64,000 nucleotides of DNA, taken from Bradyrhizobium sp. SRL28 (GTDB lineage Bacteria > Pseudomonadota > Alphaproteobacteria > Rhizobiales > Xanthobacteraceae). The notes beneath the pieces were generated by a model. That model was not told where the DNA came from. It worked only from the letters and a program-made list of their open reading frames with translations, and searched no databases. Position 1 is the stretch's first letter; each line of letters begins with the position of its first letter. A program made the position numbers and the translations under genes. The DNA lies in NCBI RefSeq assembly GCF_018596315.1, contig NZ_JAHEAG010000005.1, positions 186,001-250,000 on the forward strand. Reading direction: 5' to 3'. Positions 37,551-46,752 of the stretch are shown in pieces.

Positions 37551-37693
37551 CAAGACAAAAAACCTAAGACAAATCAACGCAGTGCCGTTGACGTGCTCAC
37601 ATTTGTGTCGCGATATGCGTCGTCTAGCTACGGCGAGGCATATTAACTCCGATACACTAGGCAAAATCACCAACGTAAGATGGGCAAAAAAAC

Positions 37694-39364
37694 GTGATAT
37701 CGGAAATCCAGCTGAAGTTTGGAAGCGGGCCTGGAGTTGCGAGCGCACCTATTCCAATAGTGCCCGTCACCATTTTTGTAGGACCCAACAACGCAGGTAA
37801 GAGCAAGGTCTTATCTGAAATTCACAGCTTAGCCCAAAATGGAATTACAAGCCTCAAAGACACTGTGATTTTACAACGCATTTCCTTCACGGGCCTATCA
37901 CCCGAGAAGGCGGCTACCGCGCTCGACTCGTTTAAAGCCACGCCTAATGTTGGAGAAATTCTCCAATCTAATACCACCATGCTGCAACAAAAACACTTCG
38001 GTCGAATGGCTGTTAATACGTCCGTGATCATCCCAGCGCTCACTGATCCATCATCGCATCTCGATGAATTTTGCGGTTGGCTGCTAAGATTCCTGATCTT
38101 GAAGCTTGATGGCCCGAACCGCGTGGGACTTGTCAACCAGCAGCAAGCAGGCGATCTACAAAGTACTCCGCTTGATAGGGTGCTATTCAAGAATAAACGC
38201 AAGAGAGAAGAGGTGCGCCGAATCATTCACGAAGCGTTCGGATCGTATTTCGTTGTTGATCCGACCGCTCTCGGCGCGCTCAGAATCCGACTGTCGCCTC
38301 GACCGCCGACCGATGAATTAGAAGAGCTAAATATACATCCTGCAGGCATAGCTTTTCATGCACAAGCGACGCCAATTGAAACGACAAGCGACGGAGTGAA
38401 GGCGTTTACCGGAATCATCTTGGAAGTCATTGCGGGCGAACATCCGATTTTGCTGATTGACGAGCCCGAAGCTTTCTTACACCCATCCCTTGCGGAAAAG
38501 CTGGGAAATGAGCTGGCGCGAGCAGCCGTAGCGAACGACAAGCGAGTTTTCGTATCAACACATAGCCCGCAATTTATAATGGGCTGCATCCAATCCGGCG
38601 TCCCAATCAACATCGTTCGACTCACTTATAGGTCTAACGTTCCAACTGCGCGGCTTCTACCGAGCAACGAGATTCTAGAGCTGATGAGAAATCCTCTGCT
38701 CAGATCTACCGGTGTCTTGAACGGCCTGTTTTATGAACACGTGGTAATCACAGAGTCCGATGCCGACCGAGCATTTTACCAAGAGATCAATGAGCGCCTG
38801 GCGCGACACAAGTCGAACTGGAGCATACCAAACTGCTTATTTTTGAATTCGCAAAACAAACAAACGATCCAAACAATAATGCGGCCGCTACGCAAGCTCG
38901 GCATTCCCGCTGCCGGGATTGTCGATATCGATCTTCTCAAAGACAGCGGCAGTCAATGGTCTGGCCCTTTGCGGGGAGCCAACTTACCAGCGGCATCGCA
39001 GTCATCTCTTGCGGCACTTCGCACATCCGTAAAGGCAGCAATGGATGCAACCGGGCTCGATATGAAACGAGATGGCGGAATATTTATTCTTCAGAACGAC
39101 GCTCTCGAAGCAGGTAAGAGTCTTTTGAAACAGTTGGCCGAATACGGGTTGTTTGTGGTGCCGGGAGGCGAATTGGAGTCTTGGCTCAAGCATCTTGGTG
39201 TGACGGGGCATGGACCGAGTTGGCTCATAAACATGTTTACAAGAATGGGGGAGGATGCAACCTCCTCCACATATGAGGTGCCGTCCGACGATGACGTGTG
39301 GGAATTCATGTTATGCGTAAGGGAGTGGCTTACCGATTCTAAGAGACACGGAATCCCTGCTTAA
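37694..39364 (+). CDS. OLD-family ATPase with TOPRIM nuclease domain
   Basis: 556 residues. N-terminal ABC/SMC-like ATPase: Walker A VGPNNAGKSK (Lys36) and Walker B LLIDEPEAFLHP (Asp256-Glu257), followed by STHSPQF. C-terminal TOPRIM: Glu354 in ITESDADRAF and DID at 411-413. This is the OLD architecture used in phage defence (class 1 OLD alone, or Gabija GajA with a helicase). No helicase or other partner is adjacent, so class 1 fits best. GTG start without a strong binding site. Visibly lower GC than its surroundings, which suggests recent transfer. Confidence 0.88.
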   Translation: MISEIQLKFGSGPGVASAPIPIVPVTIFVGPNNAGKSKVLSEIHSLAQNGITSLKDTVILQRISFTGLSPEKAATALDSFKATPNVGEILQSNTTMLQQKHFGRMAVNTSVIIPALTDPSSHLDEFCGWLLRFLILKLDGPNRVGLVNQQQAGDLQSTPLDRVLFKNKRKREEVRRIIHEAFGSYFVVDPTALGALRIRLSPRPPTDELEELNIHPAGIAFHAQATPIETTSDGVKAFTGIILEVIAGEHPILLIDEPEAFLHPSLAEKLGNELARAAVANDKRVFVSTHSPQFIMGCIQSGVPINIVRLTYRSNVPTARLLPSNEILELMRNPLLRSTGVLNGLFYEHVVITESDADRAFYQEINERLARHKSNWSIPNCLFLNSQNKQTIQTIMRPLRKLGIPAAGIVDIDLLKDSGSQWSGPLRGANLPAASQSSLAALRTSVKAAMDATGLDMKRDGGIFILQNDALEAGKSLLKQLAEYGLFVVPGGELESWLKHLGVTGHGPSWLINMFTRMGEDATSSTYEVPSDDDVWEFMLCVREWLTDSKRHGIPA

Positions 39365-39734
39365 GCGAGAGCCCGATCGTTTTAGTTGTATCGTACGAAG
39401 CGATTTTCAGGTGTAGGTCGCGCACTATGCGCCACGTGAGCGAATAATCCTGAGCCTTCAAAAAGCCTGCCGGATGCACATGAAAACCGATCAGAAACGC
39501 TTGGCGTTCGACCACGTTGGTGCCAGACTTTAGAAGGCGCTTAGCGCAGCAGGGATCGATGCGCCCGGCATCGAAAGGCAGAGCAATCACTACGGATCCG
39601 ATCCTGCGGTGATTAAACTTGGAAACAAGCCTTGAAGTTCTTTGGGAAATGCGAGGCCCGTCGAAACAGGTGTCTGTCCACAGCCACGATTAGCCGTGGT
39701 TCCGGCAGCGGCCGACTACCAGCCATAGGCCGAT
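39365..39734. other. Gene-free 370-bp gap
   Basis: No gene that I can support. A minus-strand frame of 83 codons from a GTG at 39590 overlaps the OLD gene by 26 bp and may be a decayed fragment. Confidence 0.5.
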
Positions 39735-40184
39735 TTGCGCCAGGCCCGGCGACCCGCTTTGATAGGCGATGGGCACCAAGTCAGGGGATCTATTTGCGGG
39801 GCGTCGGTTCGGGCCGCCGCAGAACAGGCCGTGGAGGCACGCAGGACCGCCGACCGTTTGGCTTGCGAGGCGTGGAATAAGCGGATGCTCGGCTTCCAGG
39901 GGCCGGCGCAGCCGTCGCCTGCGCTGGGCGATGCGATTAACGCCGGGTTCGGCTACCTCGAAGTGAAATGCCTGGGCTGCACCACGCATCAAACGGTGGC
40001 GTTGAACATCGTCCGGCGACCGAAGACGACGCCAATCCATGAGCTTGAGCGCTACATGCGGTGCAAGGATTGCTCACGGCTTCAGGGGCGACCGTACAAG
40101 CGCAGCCATCTGGTGGCGCTGCGGCCGACAAAGATTTCAGCCAGCGATCCGGCGTCAACATGGTGGCCGGGTGAACGAGACTGA
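39735..40184 (+). CDS. Zinc-ribbon hypothetical protein
   Basis: 149 residues from a TTG start (an in-frame stop lies at 39726). A helix rich in Ala/Arg (about 25-50) is followed by a zinc ribbon, CLGCTTHQ and CKDC (residues about 79-113), and the C-terminal segment PYKRSHLVALRPTKISASDP. I recall this as a recurrent protein of unknown function in Bradyrhizobium accessory regions. Start is uncertain. Confidence 0.65.
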   Translation: MRQARRPALIGDGHQVRGSICGASVRAAAEQAVEARRTADRLACEAWNKRMLGFQGPAQPSPALGDAINAGFGYLEVKCLGCTTHQTVALNIVRRPKTTPIHELERYMRCKDCSRLQGRPYKRSHLVALRPTKISASDPASTWWPGERD

Positions 40185-40298
40185 GGTTGGAGAAGGCATG
40201 AACATGCTGGCATTTCGTTCAGAAGTAGACCTCTGGGCTAGAAGGTCTGCACGTCTGCGCTGGGCCAATAGCCGGCATCGTAACTTGCCTTGTCGCGC

Positions 40299-42779
40299 TT
40301 AGTCTCTCGCTCTTTCGAGGGCGTGACGCACAGTTTTCTGCTCATCGCTCGACATTTGTGTCGGGCCCAGCTTGTAGGTCAGCTTGTCGATCTTTCCGGT
40401 GAAGCGGAACGGCAGCTTGTAGCTGTCGTCCACCGCCGTGCGGGTGTCACTGCCGATGTCAAAGGTCTCGTCGATAGCCATCAGGAAAGGAATTGAGTGC
40501 GGCATCGACTTTTTGGCGATCTGCTTGCCATCAACCGTGAGCACACCGGTACCGCCCTTGCCGGGGCCGGGTCCGTCATACTTGAAGTCAAACGCAATCG
40601 TGTGTTTGCCCGGCTTGAGCGCATCGCCGAAGACATCGCGATTTCCGACGCCGCCCTCCCAACGATAGCGCTTGAGATTGAGCATGTTATAGGAAAACAC
40701 CGGCTTGCCCTTGAGTAGATAGAGACCGTATCCGCCGAAGCGACCACCGTAAGTAGCGATCATTCCCTCCGCGCCGCCCGGCGGAACGGTGATCTCGGCG
40801 GTGATGGTGAAGTCCTTGTTGAGGATGCTCGGGGTGTTACCGTCCGGTATGCCGGCATTCTCCCCCTTGTACGTGAAGACCGTTCGTCCGGCGGTCGCGC
40901 TCGGTCGCGGAGTCACAATGCGAGGAAGGACCGAATTGTCCAGCGGAAAGACCTGGTACTTCGCCGCTTCCGTCAGGAACAGCGCCTGCATCTCCTTCAA
41001 CTTGTCGGGATGCTTGGCGGCGAGGTCGTTGTTTTGCGAAAAGTCCTCGGTGATGTTGTAGAGTTCCCATTTGTAGTCATTGATCTCGGGCAGCTTGACC
41101 GTTCCCAGGATCCACGGCGGTACCGGCGGCGTCGTGTTGGCGTACCAGCCATTGCTGTAAATGCCGCGATTTGCGAACATCTCGAAGTACTGAGTCTCGC
41201 GTTTTGAGGGCGCGTTGGCGTTTGCCTTGTCGAACGTGTAGGCCATGCTTACGCCTTCGATCGGCTTCTGCGCGATGCCGTTGACCGTGGCGGGCGCCTG
41301 AATGGCGGCGGCTTCAAGGATCGTCGGCACGACGTCGATGATGTGGTGGAACTGGGTGCGGATGCCGCCGGCGTCCTTGATGCGGCTTGGCCAGGATATC
41401 GCCATGCCCTGTCGGGTGCCGCCAAAGTGCGACGCCACCTGCTTGGTCCATTTGAACGGCGTGTCGAACGCCCACGACCAGGCCACCGACATATGCGGGT
41501 AGGTCTTGTCGGAGCCCCAGGCTTCATAGTTCAGCATCAGCTCGGCTTCCGGGAGGTCGAGAATGCCGTTGTAGGCGGTCAACTGGTTCGGGGTGCCCTC
41601 AAGGGTGCCTTCGGCGCTGGTGCCGTTGTCGCCGCTGATATAGATGATCAGCGTGTTGTCGAGTTTGCCCATGTCCTCGACGGCCTGGATCACGCGGCCG
41701 ATCTCATAATCGGTATAGGCGGCGTAGCCGGCAAATACCTCAGCCTCGCGCGCGTACAGCTTCTTTCGCACGAAGGAAAGCGAGTCCCACTTCGGTAGCG
41801 TATCCGGCCAGGGAGTAAGCTGGGTGTTGGCCGGAACCATACCGAGTTTCCTCTGGTTGGCGAATATTTGCTCGCGCAGCTTCTCCCAACCCATGTCGAA
41901 CCTGCCCTTGAACTTGTCAATCCATTCCTTTTTTGGCTGATGCGGCGAATGCGTGCCGCCCGGCACGTAGTAGACGAAGAACGGCTTGTCCGGCGCGGCT
42001 GCGTTCAATCCGTTCATGTAATTGATGGCGTCGTCTGCCATGTCGGTGATGAGGTTGTAGTTTTGCTTTCCGATCCATGGAAATACCTGGGTCGTGTTGC
42101 GGAAGAGGTAAGGTGTCCACTGGTCGGTCTCGCCGCCCATAAATCCGTAGAAGTATTCGAAACCCATGCCGACCGGCCATTGGTCGAATGGCCCCGCCGG
42201 ACTGTAGAGATAGGTCGGAGTGTTGTGGTTCTTGCCGAACCACGATGTAGCGTATCCGTTATCCCGGAGGATGGTTCCGACTGTCGCGCTGTCCTGACCA
42301 ATCACGGAATTGTAGCCAGGATAACCGGTAGACATTTCGCCGATGACACCGTAGCCCACCGAGTGGTGATTGCGGCCGGTGATTAGCGCCGCCCGCGTCG
42401 GCGAACAAAGCGCCGTCGAGTTGAAATGGGTGTAACGAAGTCCCGTGTTGGCGATGCGATCCATATTTGGGGTCGGGATGACACCTCCGAAGGTCCCGGA
42501 TACGCCATAGCCCTGGTCGTCGGTCATGATCAGCAGCACGTTCGGCGCGCCCTTGGGCGGCACGACCGATGGTGGCCAGTACGGCTTGGAATCCTTAGCC
42601 GTCTCGTTGATCACGCCACCAAACTTTGGTGGCTCCGGCGGAAGCTGCTTGCCGTCGAGTGTGATGGTGGCGCTGGGCGCACCCGGCGTGCCGGTGATCT
42701 GCTGGGCAAAAGCCGAACCAGCCGTGAGAGCCAGAACGGCGGTTGACAACTTGAGTGCGCGAATGGCGGTGGAGTTCAT
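40299..42779 (-). CDS. Periplasmic arylsulfatase (type I, formylglycine)
   Basis: 826 residues with signal peptide about 1-25 (ending AFAQ). Sulfatase domain: metal-binding DDQG at 87-90, the formylglycine motif CSPTR with Cys125, HHS following, and SGDNG in the middle. A C-terminal beta-rich region (about 600-810) resembles the extension of Pseudomonas-type arylsulfatases. AAGGAG precedes ATG 42779. It releases sulfate from organic sulfate esters. No formylglycine-generating enzyme gene is adjacent. Confidence 0.92.
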   Translation of the reverse strand: MNSTAIRALKLSTAVLALTAGSAFAQQITGTPGAPSATITLDGKQLPPEPPKFGGVINETAKDSKPYWPPSVVPPKGAPNVLLIMTDDQGYGVSGTFGGVIPTPNMDRIANTGLRYTHFNSTALCSPTRAALITGRNHHSVGYGVIGEMSTGYPGYNSVIGQDSATVGTILRDNGYATSWFGKNHNTPTYLYSPAGPFDQWPVGMGFEYFYGFMGGETDQWTPYLFRNTTQVFPWIGKQNYNLITDMADDAINYMNGLNAAAPDKPFFVYYVPGGTHSPHQPKKEWIDKFKGRFDMGWEKLREQIFANQRKLGMVPANTQLTPWPDTLPKWDSLSFVRKKLYAREAEVFAGYAAYTDYEIGRVIQAVEDMGKLDNTLIIYISGDNGTSAEGTLEGTPNQLTAYNGILDLPEAELMLNYEAWGSDKTYPHMSVAWSWAFDTPFKWTKQVASHFGGTRQGMAISWPSRIKDAGGIRTQFHHIIDVVPTILEAAAIQAPATVNGIAQKPIEGVSMAYTFDKANANAPSKRETQYFEMFANRGIYSNGWYANTTPPVPPWILGTVKLPEINDYKWELYNITEDFSQNNDLAAKHPDKLKEMQALFLTEAAKYQVFPLDNSVLPRIVTPRPSATAGRTVFTYKGENAGIPDGNTPSILNKDFTITAEITVPPGGAEGMIATYGGRFGGYGLYLLKGKPVFSYNMLNLKRYRWEGGVGNRDVFGDALKPGKHTIAFDFKYDGPGPGKGGTGVLTVDGKQIAKKSMPHSIPFLMAIDETFDIGSDTRTAVDDSYKLPFRFTGKIDKLTYKLGPTQMSSDEQKTVRHALERARD

Positions 42780-42940
42780 GGCCAGACTCCTTGGAAAGTC
42801 AGTAGCTGACATCGGGCGGGGCGTCAGCGATGCACGCCGCGTGAGGAAAGCTGCCGCCGCGGCACGTACATTCGGTTTCATAGTACCGACCCGCCCCTTG
42901 CCAAACGGAGATGGGAGTATCGGCCATGACGGAGCCTTCT

Positions 42941-42954
42941 TTGACTTAGATCAA
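42941..42954. promoter_or_regulatory. FNR/FixK-type box
   Basis: TTGACTTAGATCAA matches the core TTGA-N6-TCAA. It lies 162 bp upstream of the arylsulfatase start and 158 bp before the SRAP remnant, in the gene-free gap 42780-43111. In Bradyrhizobium, FixK2 uses such sites for micro-oxic genes; which gene it serves is unclear. Confidence 0.5.
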
Positions 42955-43111
42955 GGGCGTCAGCGAACGCGTTGCCTCCGGAATGTTCCCTCTGGGTCAA
43001 AAGACGAAGTTCTCCTCGTGACCAGCACTTGTCTGCTTTCCTCTCCAAAGCCGACCGAGAGCAATTTTTCAGAATCCTATTTTCTCGCATTCTGTGAGAA
43101 GATCCCAACGC

Positions 43112-43276
43112 ATGTGCAATCTCTATTCGATCACAACGAACCAAGCGGCCATCGCCGCGCTGTTCCGCGTCGTCAATCGCTATGTCGGCAACCTCGCGCC
43201 GATGCTGGGTGTCTTTCCGGATTATCCGGCACCGGTGATCCGAAACAGCGACAGCGGGACGGACATGCCTTACTGA
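43112..43276 (+). pseudogene. Truncated SRAP (SOS-response-associated peptidase) gene
   Basis: 54 residues starting MCNLYSITTNQAAI, the SRAP/HMCES N-terminus with the catalytic Cys2 and the Asn-containing segment. The frame ends after about 45 matching residues (IRNSDSGTDMPY then stop), whereas the family is about 220 residues. No remainder is found downstream, so this is a 5' remnant. Confidence 0.75.
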
Positions 43277-43446
43277 GATACACTTTGTAGCAACTATGCC
43301 CTTCTAAGCGCATTGATGTAACGCACATGCCGGGTGACGACCGGACACAATGGGGATGTTGGACGCTGCGCATTTTTCCGGTCTCTGCGCGCGACATCAA
43401 CGCATCGGTACGCGCTGACAACTAACCCGTTCCCGGTGCGTGCAGG

Positions 43447-43477
43447 AAGAGCCCCTTAACCGGGGCTCTTCTTTTTT
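43447..43477 (+). terminator. Rho-independent terminator
   Basis: Arms aagagcccc (43447-43455) and ggggctctt (43462-43470), then ctttttt. It ends the transcript that enters from the SRAP remnant side. The gap 43277-43446 holds no gene that I can support. Confidence 0.8.
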
Positions 43478-43533
43478 GACCTGATTGAACCGAACGCGTG
43501 CCGGCCCGTTGTTCTGTCTCACAGGAGGCTTTC

Positions 43534-43686
43534 ATGCCAGACAACAAGAGCCAAGGCATCGTGCGCGACGAGCGTGGTCAGGAGCAGCCCGCCGATAAAA
43601 AACGCGCCCAGCACGTGACTTCGGTCGAGGAAAAGAAGAAAACCGAGGATGAAATCCAGAAGACGGCCGAGAAGAGCGGTTTCTAG
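43534..43686 (+). CDS. Small hydrophilic Lys/Glu-rich protein
   Basis: 50 residues, highly charged, no hydrophobic part (contains VTSVEEKKKTEDEIQK). CAGGAGG precedes the start at 43534. Likely disordered or helical; unknown function. Confidence 0.6.
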   Translation: MPDNKSQGIVRDERGQEQPADKKRAQHVTSVEEKKKTEDEIQKTAEKSGF

Positions 43687-43718
43687 GAACAAAGATTCCG
43701 GTCAAGCTGGAGGCGACC

Positions 43719-43884
43719 ATGGCTGTAAACCCACAGGCGATAACGCTCGTAAGGGCGCGTAAAGAAGCGGACCCAGTTGAAAAATCCGCTGACCAGCACT
43801 TCCACCAAGCGTAAGAAGGGCGGTCAGTTCATGACCGTAAAAAAGAGCGCAAAGAAATTCAAAGGCGTTCGGCGCGAGAAATAA
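43719..43884 (+). pseudogene. Possible frameshifted small basic protein gene
   Basis: An ATG frame from 43719 encodes MAVNPQAITLVRARK and stops at 43814. The +1 frame continues from about the same point as a very basic stretch (KNPLTSTSTKRKKGGQF, then KKSAKKFKGVRREK and stop at 43884). The two halves look like one short basic protein split by a frameshift. No homologue known to me confirms it. Confidence 0.3.
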
Positions 43885-44041
43885 CCTTCGCAGTGTCCGG
43901 CTCTTCTAAGCTGGGCCGCTGGCATTGACACGGCATCCCCGCTCCGCACTCGCACCCCAGGTCGCGATCCCAAACACGGTTAGGATGGTTCTCGCAGACC
44001 CAACCGAGGCCGAGGCAAATCGGGCACCATGGGTCTATCAT
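43859..44041 (-). CDS. Small cysteine-rich zinc-ribbon protein
   Basis: 60 residues with CPICLGLGWVCENHP and CECGAGMPCQCQ: seven cysteines that could bind metal. A family I associate with Bradyrhizobium and relatives, function unknown. Its start overlaps the stop of the next upstream gene by 4 bp. Confidence 0.75.
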   Translation of the reverse strand: MIDPWCPICLGLGWVCENHPNRVWDRDLGCECGAGMPCQCQRPSLEEPDTAKVISRAERL

Positions 44042-44250
44042 GAAACGAGCAGAGGCCGCCGCTGATGGGCCTCAATCGCGCGATTCGAAAGCATAAGCGT
44101 TCGTGTTTCGCCTCTCAAAATCTGCGACTGAATGCTTCTAAGCAGGAATTCGGCAGTGTTCTGAGGATCTTTTATCTCACCCAGCCTGTCCAGATAATTC
44201 CAGGCGACTTCGAGTGAGTTTTCGACGAGAGCTGGTAGTGGTTCGGTCAT
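44038..44250 (-). CDS. Small hypothetical protein coupled to zinc-ribbon gene
   Basis: 70 residues, helical, with LEVAWNYLDRLGEIKDP and LMLSNRAIEAHQR. Recurrent small protein in Bradyrhizobium; function unknown. Translationally coupled to the cysteine-rich protein by an ATGA overlap. Confidence 0.7.
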   Translation of the reverse strand: MTEPLPALVENSLEVAWNYLDRLGEIKDPQNTAEFLLRSIQSQILRGETRTLMLSNRAIEAHQRRPLLVS

Positions 44251-44282
44251 GCCTGAAAATCACCGAGAGCGGTGATTGGTTC

Positions 44283-44480
44283 CTATGTTGGAGATTGAAG
44301 ACCGGGCGACCTTAACCACTCACTCATATGAGCGCTGGTCTCGGCCTGTCTGGCCAAGCGAAGAAGATTGTCGCGCGCCGGACCAGGTGGGAGCCCTTCC
44401 GCTTCGGCACGCAATCGAATGGCATGCGCCTCTAGTCTGTCTTCAAGGATATCAGTCTGTTTGAAACGACGCCGCTGCAT
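44283..44480 (-). CDS. Small hypothetical helical protein
   Basis: 65 residues beginning MQRRRFKQTDILEDRL and containing RQAETSAHMSEWLRSPGLQ, a recurrent Bradyrhizobium-type small protein. GGAAAGGAGC lies just upstream. It leads the three-gene run that ends at 43859, 32 bp before the next start. Confidence 0.7.
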   Translation of the reverse strand: MQRRRFKQTDILEDRLEAHAIRLRAEAEGLPPGPARDNLLRLARQAETSAHMSEWLRSPGLQSPT

Positions 44481-44633
44481 GGCGCGCTCCTTTCCGTGAG
44501 AGGAAGGCGGGAGCGCTACGGGCGTTCACATCGCAGGTAAAAGCCATGTACCGGGCTGCGATGGTCACGAGTTAGGCCCTTGCCGTCCGCAGGACAGTCC
44601 ACAACAGCACACTGCGGGGTCAACTTTTAATGA

Positions 44634-45533
44634 TTAAAGCTTTCGCCTCAGTCCCTTGAACGAACTTTGCCGCAACAGCCCTTCCGAGGTGATATCCCGG
44701 TACTCGACCTCGGCCATGAAGGACGGCTCAACCCACGTCGCCTGAGGCTTTTTGAGTGGCTTACTCAATTTGCTCTTGGGGCTAACGACGGTGTCAAGTT
44801 GCTTCCTAATCTGGCTTGAGACCGTCCGTGACCAACCGGTGCCGACCTTTCCCATATAGACTAGCTCTTTCCCTTCCCGCTTGCCGAGATAGAGAGCGGC
44901 GACGCCCGTGGGGTCTTTCACGAAGCCAATGACGGGAAATTTTTCACGCTGGACGGTTTTGATTTTCAGCCAGGCTTCGGTCCGCTCCGATCTGTGTGGC
45001 GCATCAGCACGTTTGGAGACGATGCCTTCCCAGTTCAGCTTGGCAGCATGCTCAAACATCTCCTGACCGTCGCCTGTGAGATGCTCCGAATAAAGCACCG
45101 GCAGCTCGATATCGTTCTCGCCAAGAAGATCCAGCAGCAGTTGCTTGCGCTCTATTTGCGGGAGCTTTCGCAGATCGCCATTCCGCCAGAGGAGATCGAA
45201 GGCATAGTAGATGAGCCGGCCCTGCCGGCCCGCGGCGAGTTCCGCCTGGAGTTCGGAGAAGTTGGCACGCCCTTCATGGACGACCACCACCTCACCATCG
45301 ATGATGGCTTCGCCCGGGATGGCGAGCGCGCCGGCTATCTCGGTGAAGCGTTTCGTCCAGTCCAGCCCGTTGCGGGTGAACACCTTCTTTCGTCCGCGGT
45401 TGAGATGGACCTGGACGCGATAACCGTCGTACTTGATTTCGTGAAGCCATTGCCCGCCTTTCGGCGCTCTGGACTTCAACGTTGCAAGCTGGGGCTTAAT
45501 GAACCCCGGCATGGTGGAAATACGCTTTGGCAA
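44634..45533 (-). CDS. Stand-alone ATP-dependent DNA ligase (LigD-type)
   Basis: 299 residues: adenylation domain (about 1-190) with the catalytic Lys34 in EIKYDGYR and EGIVSKRAD, then an OB-fold domain (about 195-299). It matches the ligase module of LigD, used in non-homologous end joining, without the polymerase or phosphoesterase modules. No ku gene is in the window. Likely an accessory ligase, as rhizobia often carry several LigD-like genes. Confidence 0.9.
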   Translation of the reverse strand: MPKRISTMPGFIKPQLATLKSRAPKGGQWLHEIKYDGYRVQVHLNRGRKKVFTRNGLDWTKRFTEIAGALAIPGEAIIDGEVVVVHEGRANFSELQAELAAGRQGRLIYYAFDLLWRNGDLRKLPQIERKQLLLDLLGENDIELPVLYSEHLTGDGQEMFEHAAKLNWEGIVSKRADAPHRSERTEAWLKIKTVQREKFPVIGFVKDPTGVAALYLGKREGKELVYMGKVGTGWSRTVSSQIRKQLDTVVSPKSKLSKPLKKPQATWVEPSFMAEVEYRDITSEGLLRQSSFKGLRRKL

Positions 45534-45935
45534 TATCGCAACTCACAAAAAAGCCCGCCGCACCTTGGAGGGCAACGGCGGACATTTTACTGACTTCCTG
45601 CCAATCCCGAACAATCAGGGGACGTGATCGCACCTCCCACCACCACCACTGCGGGCCACCTTGAATGGCTGATAAGGTTGGGAGTGAACAGTAATCTCTC
45701 GCCAGTTTTTGCGCGTGAAATCAGAACAGTCCATTTCCAGAACAGATTGCGAATAGATCGAGAGTCCCGTTCAGCGGGAAACAGCTTCTGAATGCTATCG
45801 TGATCGGCGGCACCCGTTCGCATCCGGCCCCGCCCGCAGAACTACGGTAGCGCGGAACGGACCAAGGTCCCTTGTACGAATGCAGTACCGCCCATAAGCT
45901 CAGGCTGTTTTTATTAACGATATTACGGGGCTTCA
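45534..45935. other. Gene-free 402-bp gap
   Basis: Between the ligase and the PEP-CTERM gene. No gene or strong repeat is seen; it should hold both divergent promoters. Confidence 0.5.
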
Positions 45936-46598
45936 ATGAAATCTCGCCTATTGAGCGCCCTTGCGGGCGCGGTGCTATGTTCGATTGCCGGATTCGCTAG
46001 TCAACCAGCGTCTGCCGCTGTTTTGTTTGATAATAGCCCGGGAGGCACGCCTAAGGATTACGCTGCCGACATAAGTCTGGCTGTAGGTTTGTTTGCTTCC
46101 CAAAGTGCAACAGTGACAGGCGTCGCATTTTCCGGGTATCTGCTTGAGGGTGGGAACGCCAAGTTTTTTGTTGCCGACTTAACTTCGTTGGACACGCTCC
46201 TCTTTCAAACGACCGTCGCGTTTGGTTCGTCGAACTCGGCTTCGTGGCTTCATTCTGGCCAGATGTCGTTGAGTCTCGAAGCGGGTCACACTTACTTTTT
46301 CGGAATCATCGGCGACACTACGATTACCTTAGACGAGAGGAGCGGTTCTTTTGAATCCGAGACCGTTCTGTCGTTTGACGGCCGGCTGAATTATGCAGAT
46401 TACATGAATCCGCAGACCACAACAAAAAAAGTGGCCTCAAAGACGCTATCTGTCCTTCGACTCGAAGGCGAGCTAATGGCTGCTGCTGTCCCTGAGCCGT
46501 CCACCTGGGCCATGATGATCCTCGGCTTTGCTGGTGTCGGCTACATGACGTACCGCCGCACGCGCAAGGATCAGAGCCTCGCGCTCGCTGCGGCCTGA
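45936..46598 (+). CDS. PEPxxWA-CTERM exoprotein
   Basis: 220 residues. Signal peptide about 1-28 (ending PASAA), a beta-rich, Ser/Thr-rich middle, and a C-terminal sorting signal: VPEPSTWAMMILGFAGVGY followed by a basic tail YRRTRK. The PEPxxWA-CTERM signal directs cell-surface or extracellular sorting by an exosortase/archaeosortase-type enzyme, not found in the window. Confidence 0.9.
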   Translation: MKSRLLSALAGAVLCSIAGFASQPASAAVLFDNSPGGTPKDYAADISLAVGLFASQSATVTGVAFSGYLLEGGNAKFFVADLTSLDTLLFQTTVAFGSSNSASWLHSGQMSLSLEAGHTYFFGIIGDTTITLDERSGSFESETVLSFDGRLNYADYMNPQTTTKKVASKTLSVLRLEGELMAAAVPEPSTWAMMILGFAGVGYMTYRRTRKDQSLALAAA

Positions 46599-46752
46599 TC
46601 CGCGGCATGCGAGGTCTATCAGGATCGGCCTTAGCAAGGCTCGCACGCGCCTTCGCCAGAGTTTGCCGAAAACCGCTCACGAACTCGACTGACAGGATAT
46701 CGTCGTTCTGAAAGCCTTTATCTCTTTGTTCAAGTTTTTTGAGGGGCTGAAA

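Noticed and set aside
39339..39590. Minus-strand 83-codon frame after the OLD-family gene
   Set aside because: GTG start without binding site, overlaps the OLD gene, no family recognised; may be a fragment but not supportable.
40198..40302. 34-codon ORF with a good GGAGAAGG site
   Set aside because: Very short, overlaps the arylsulfatase stop, and no homologue known to me; could be a remnant.
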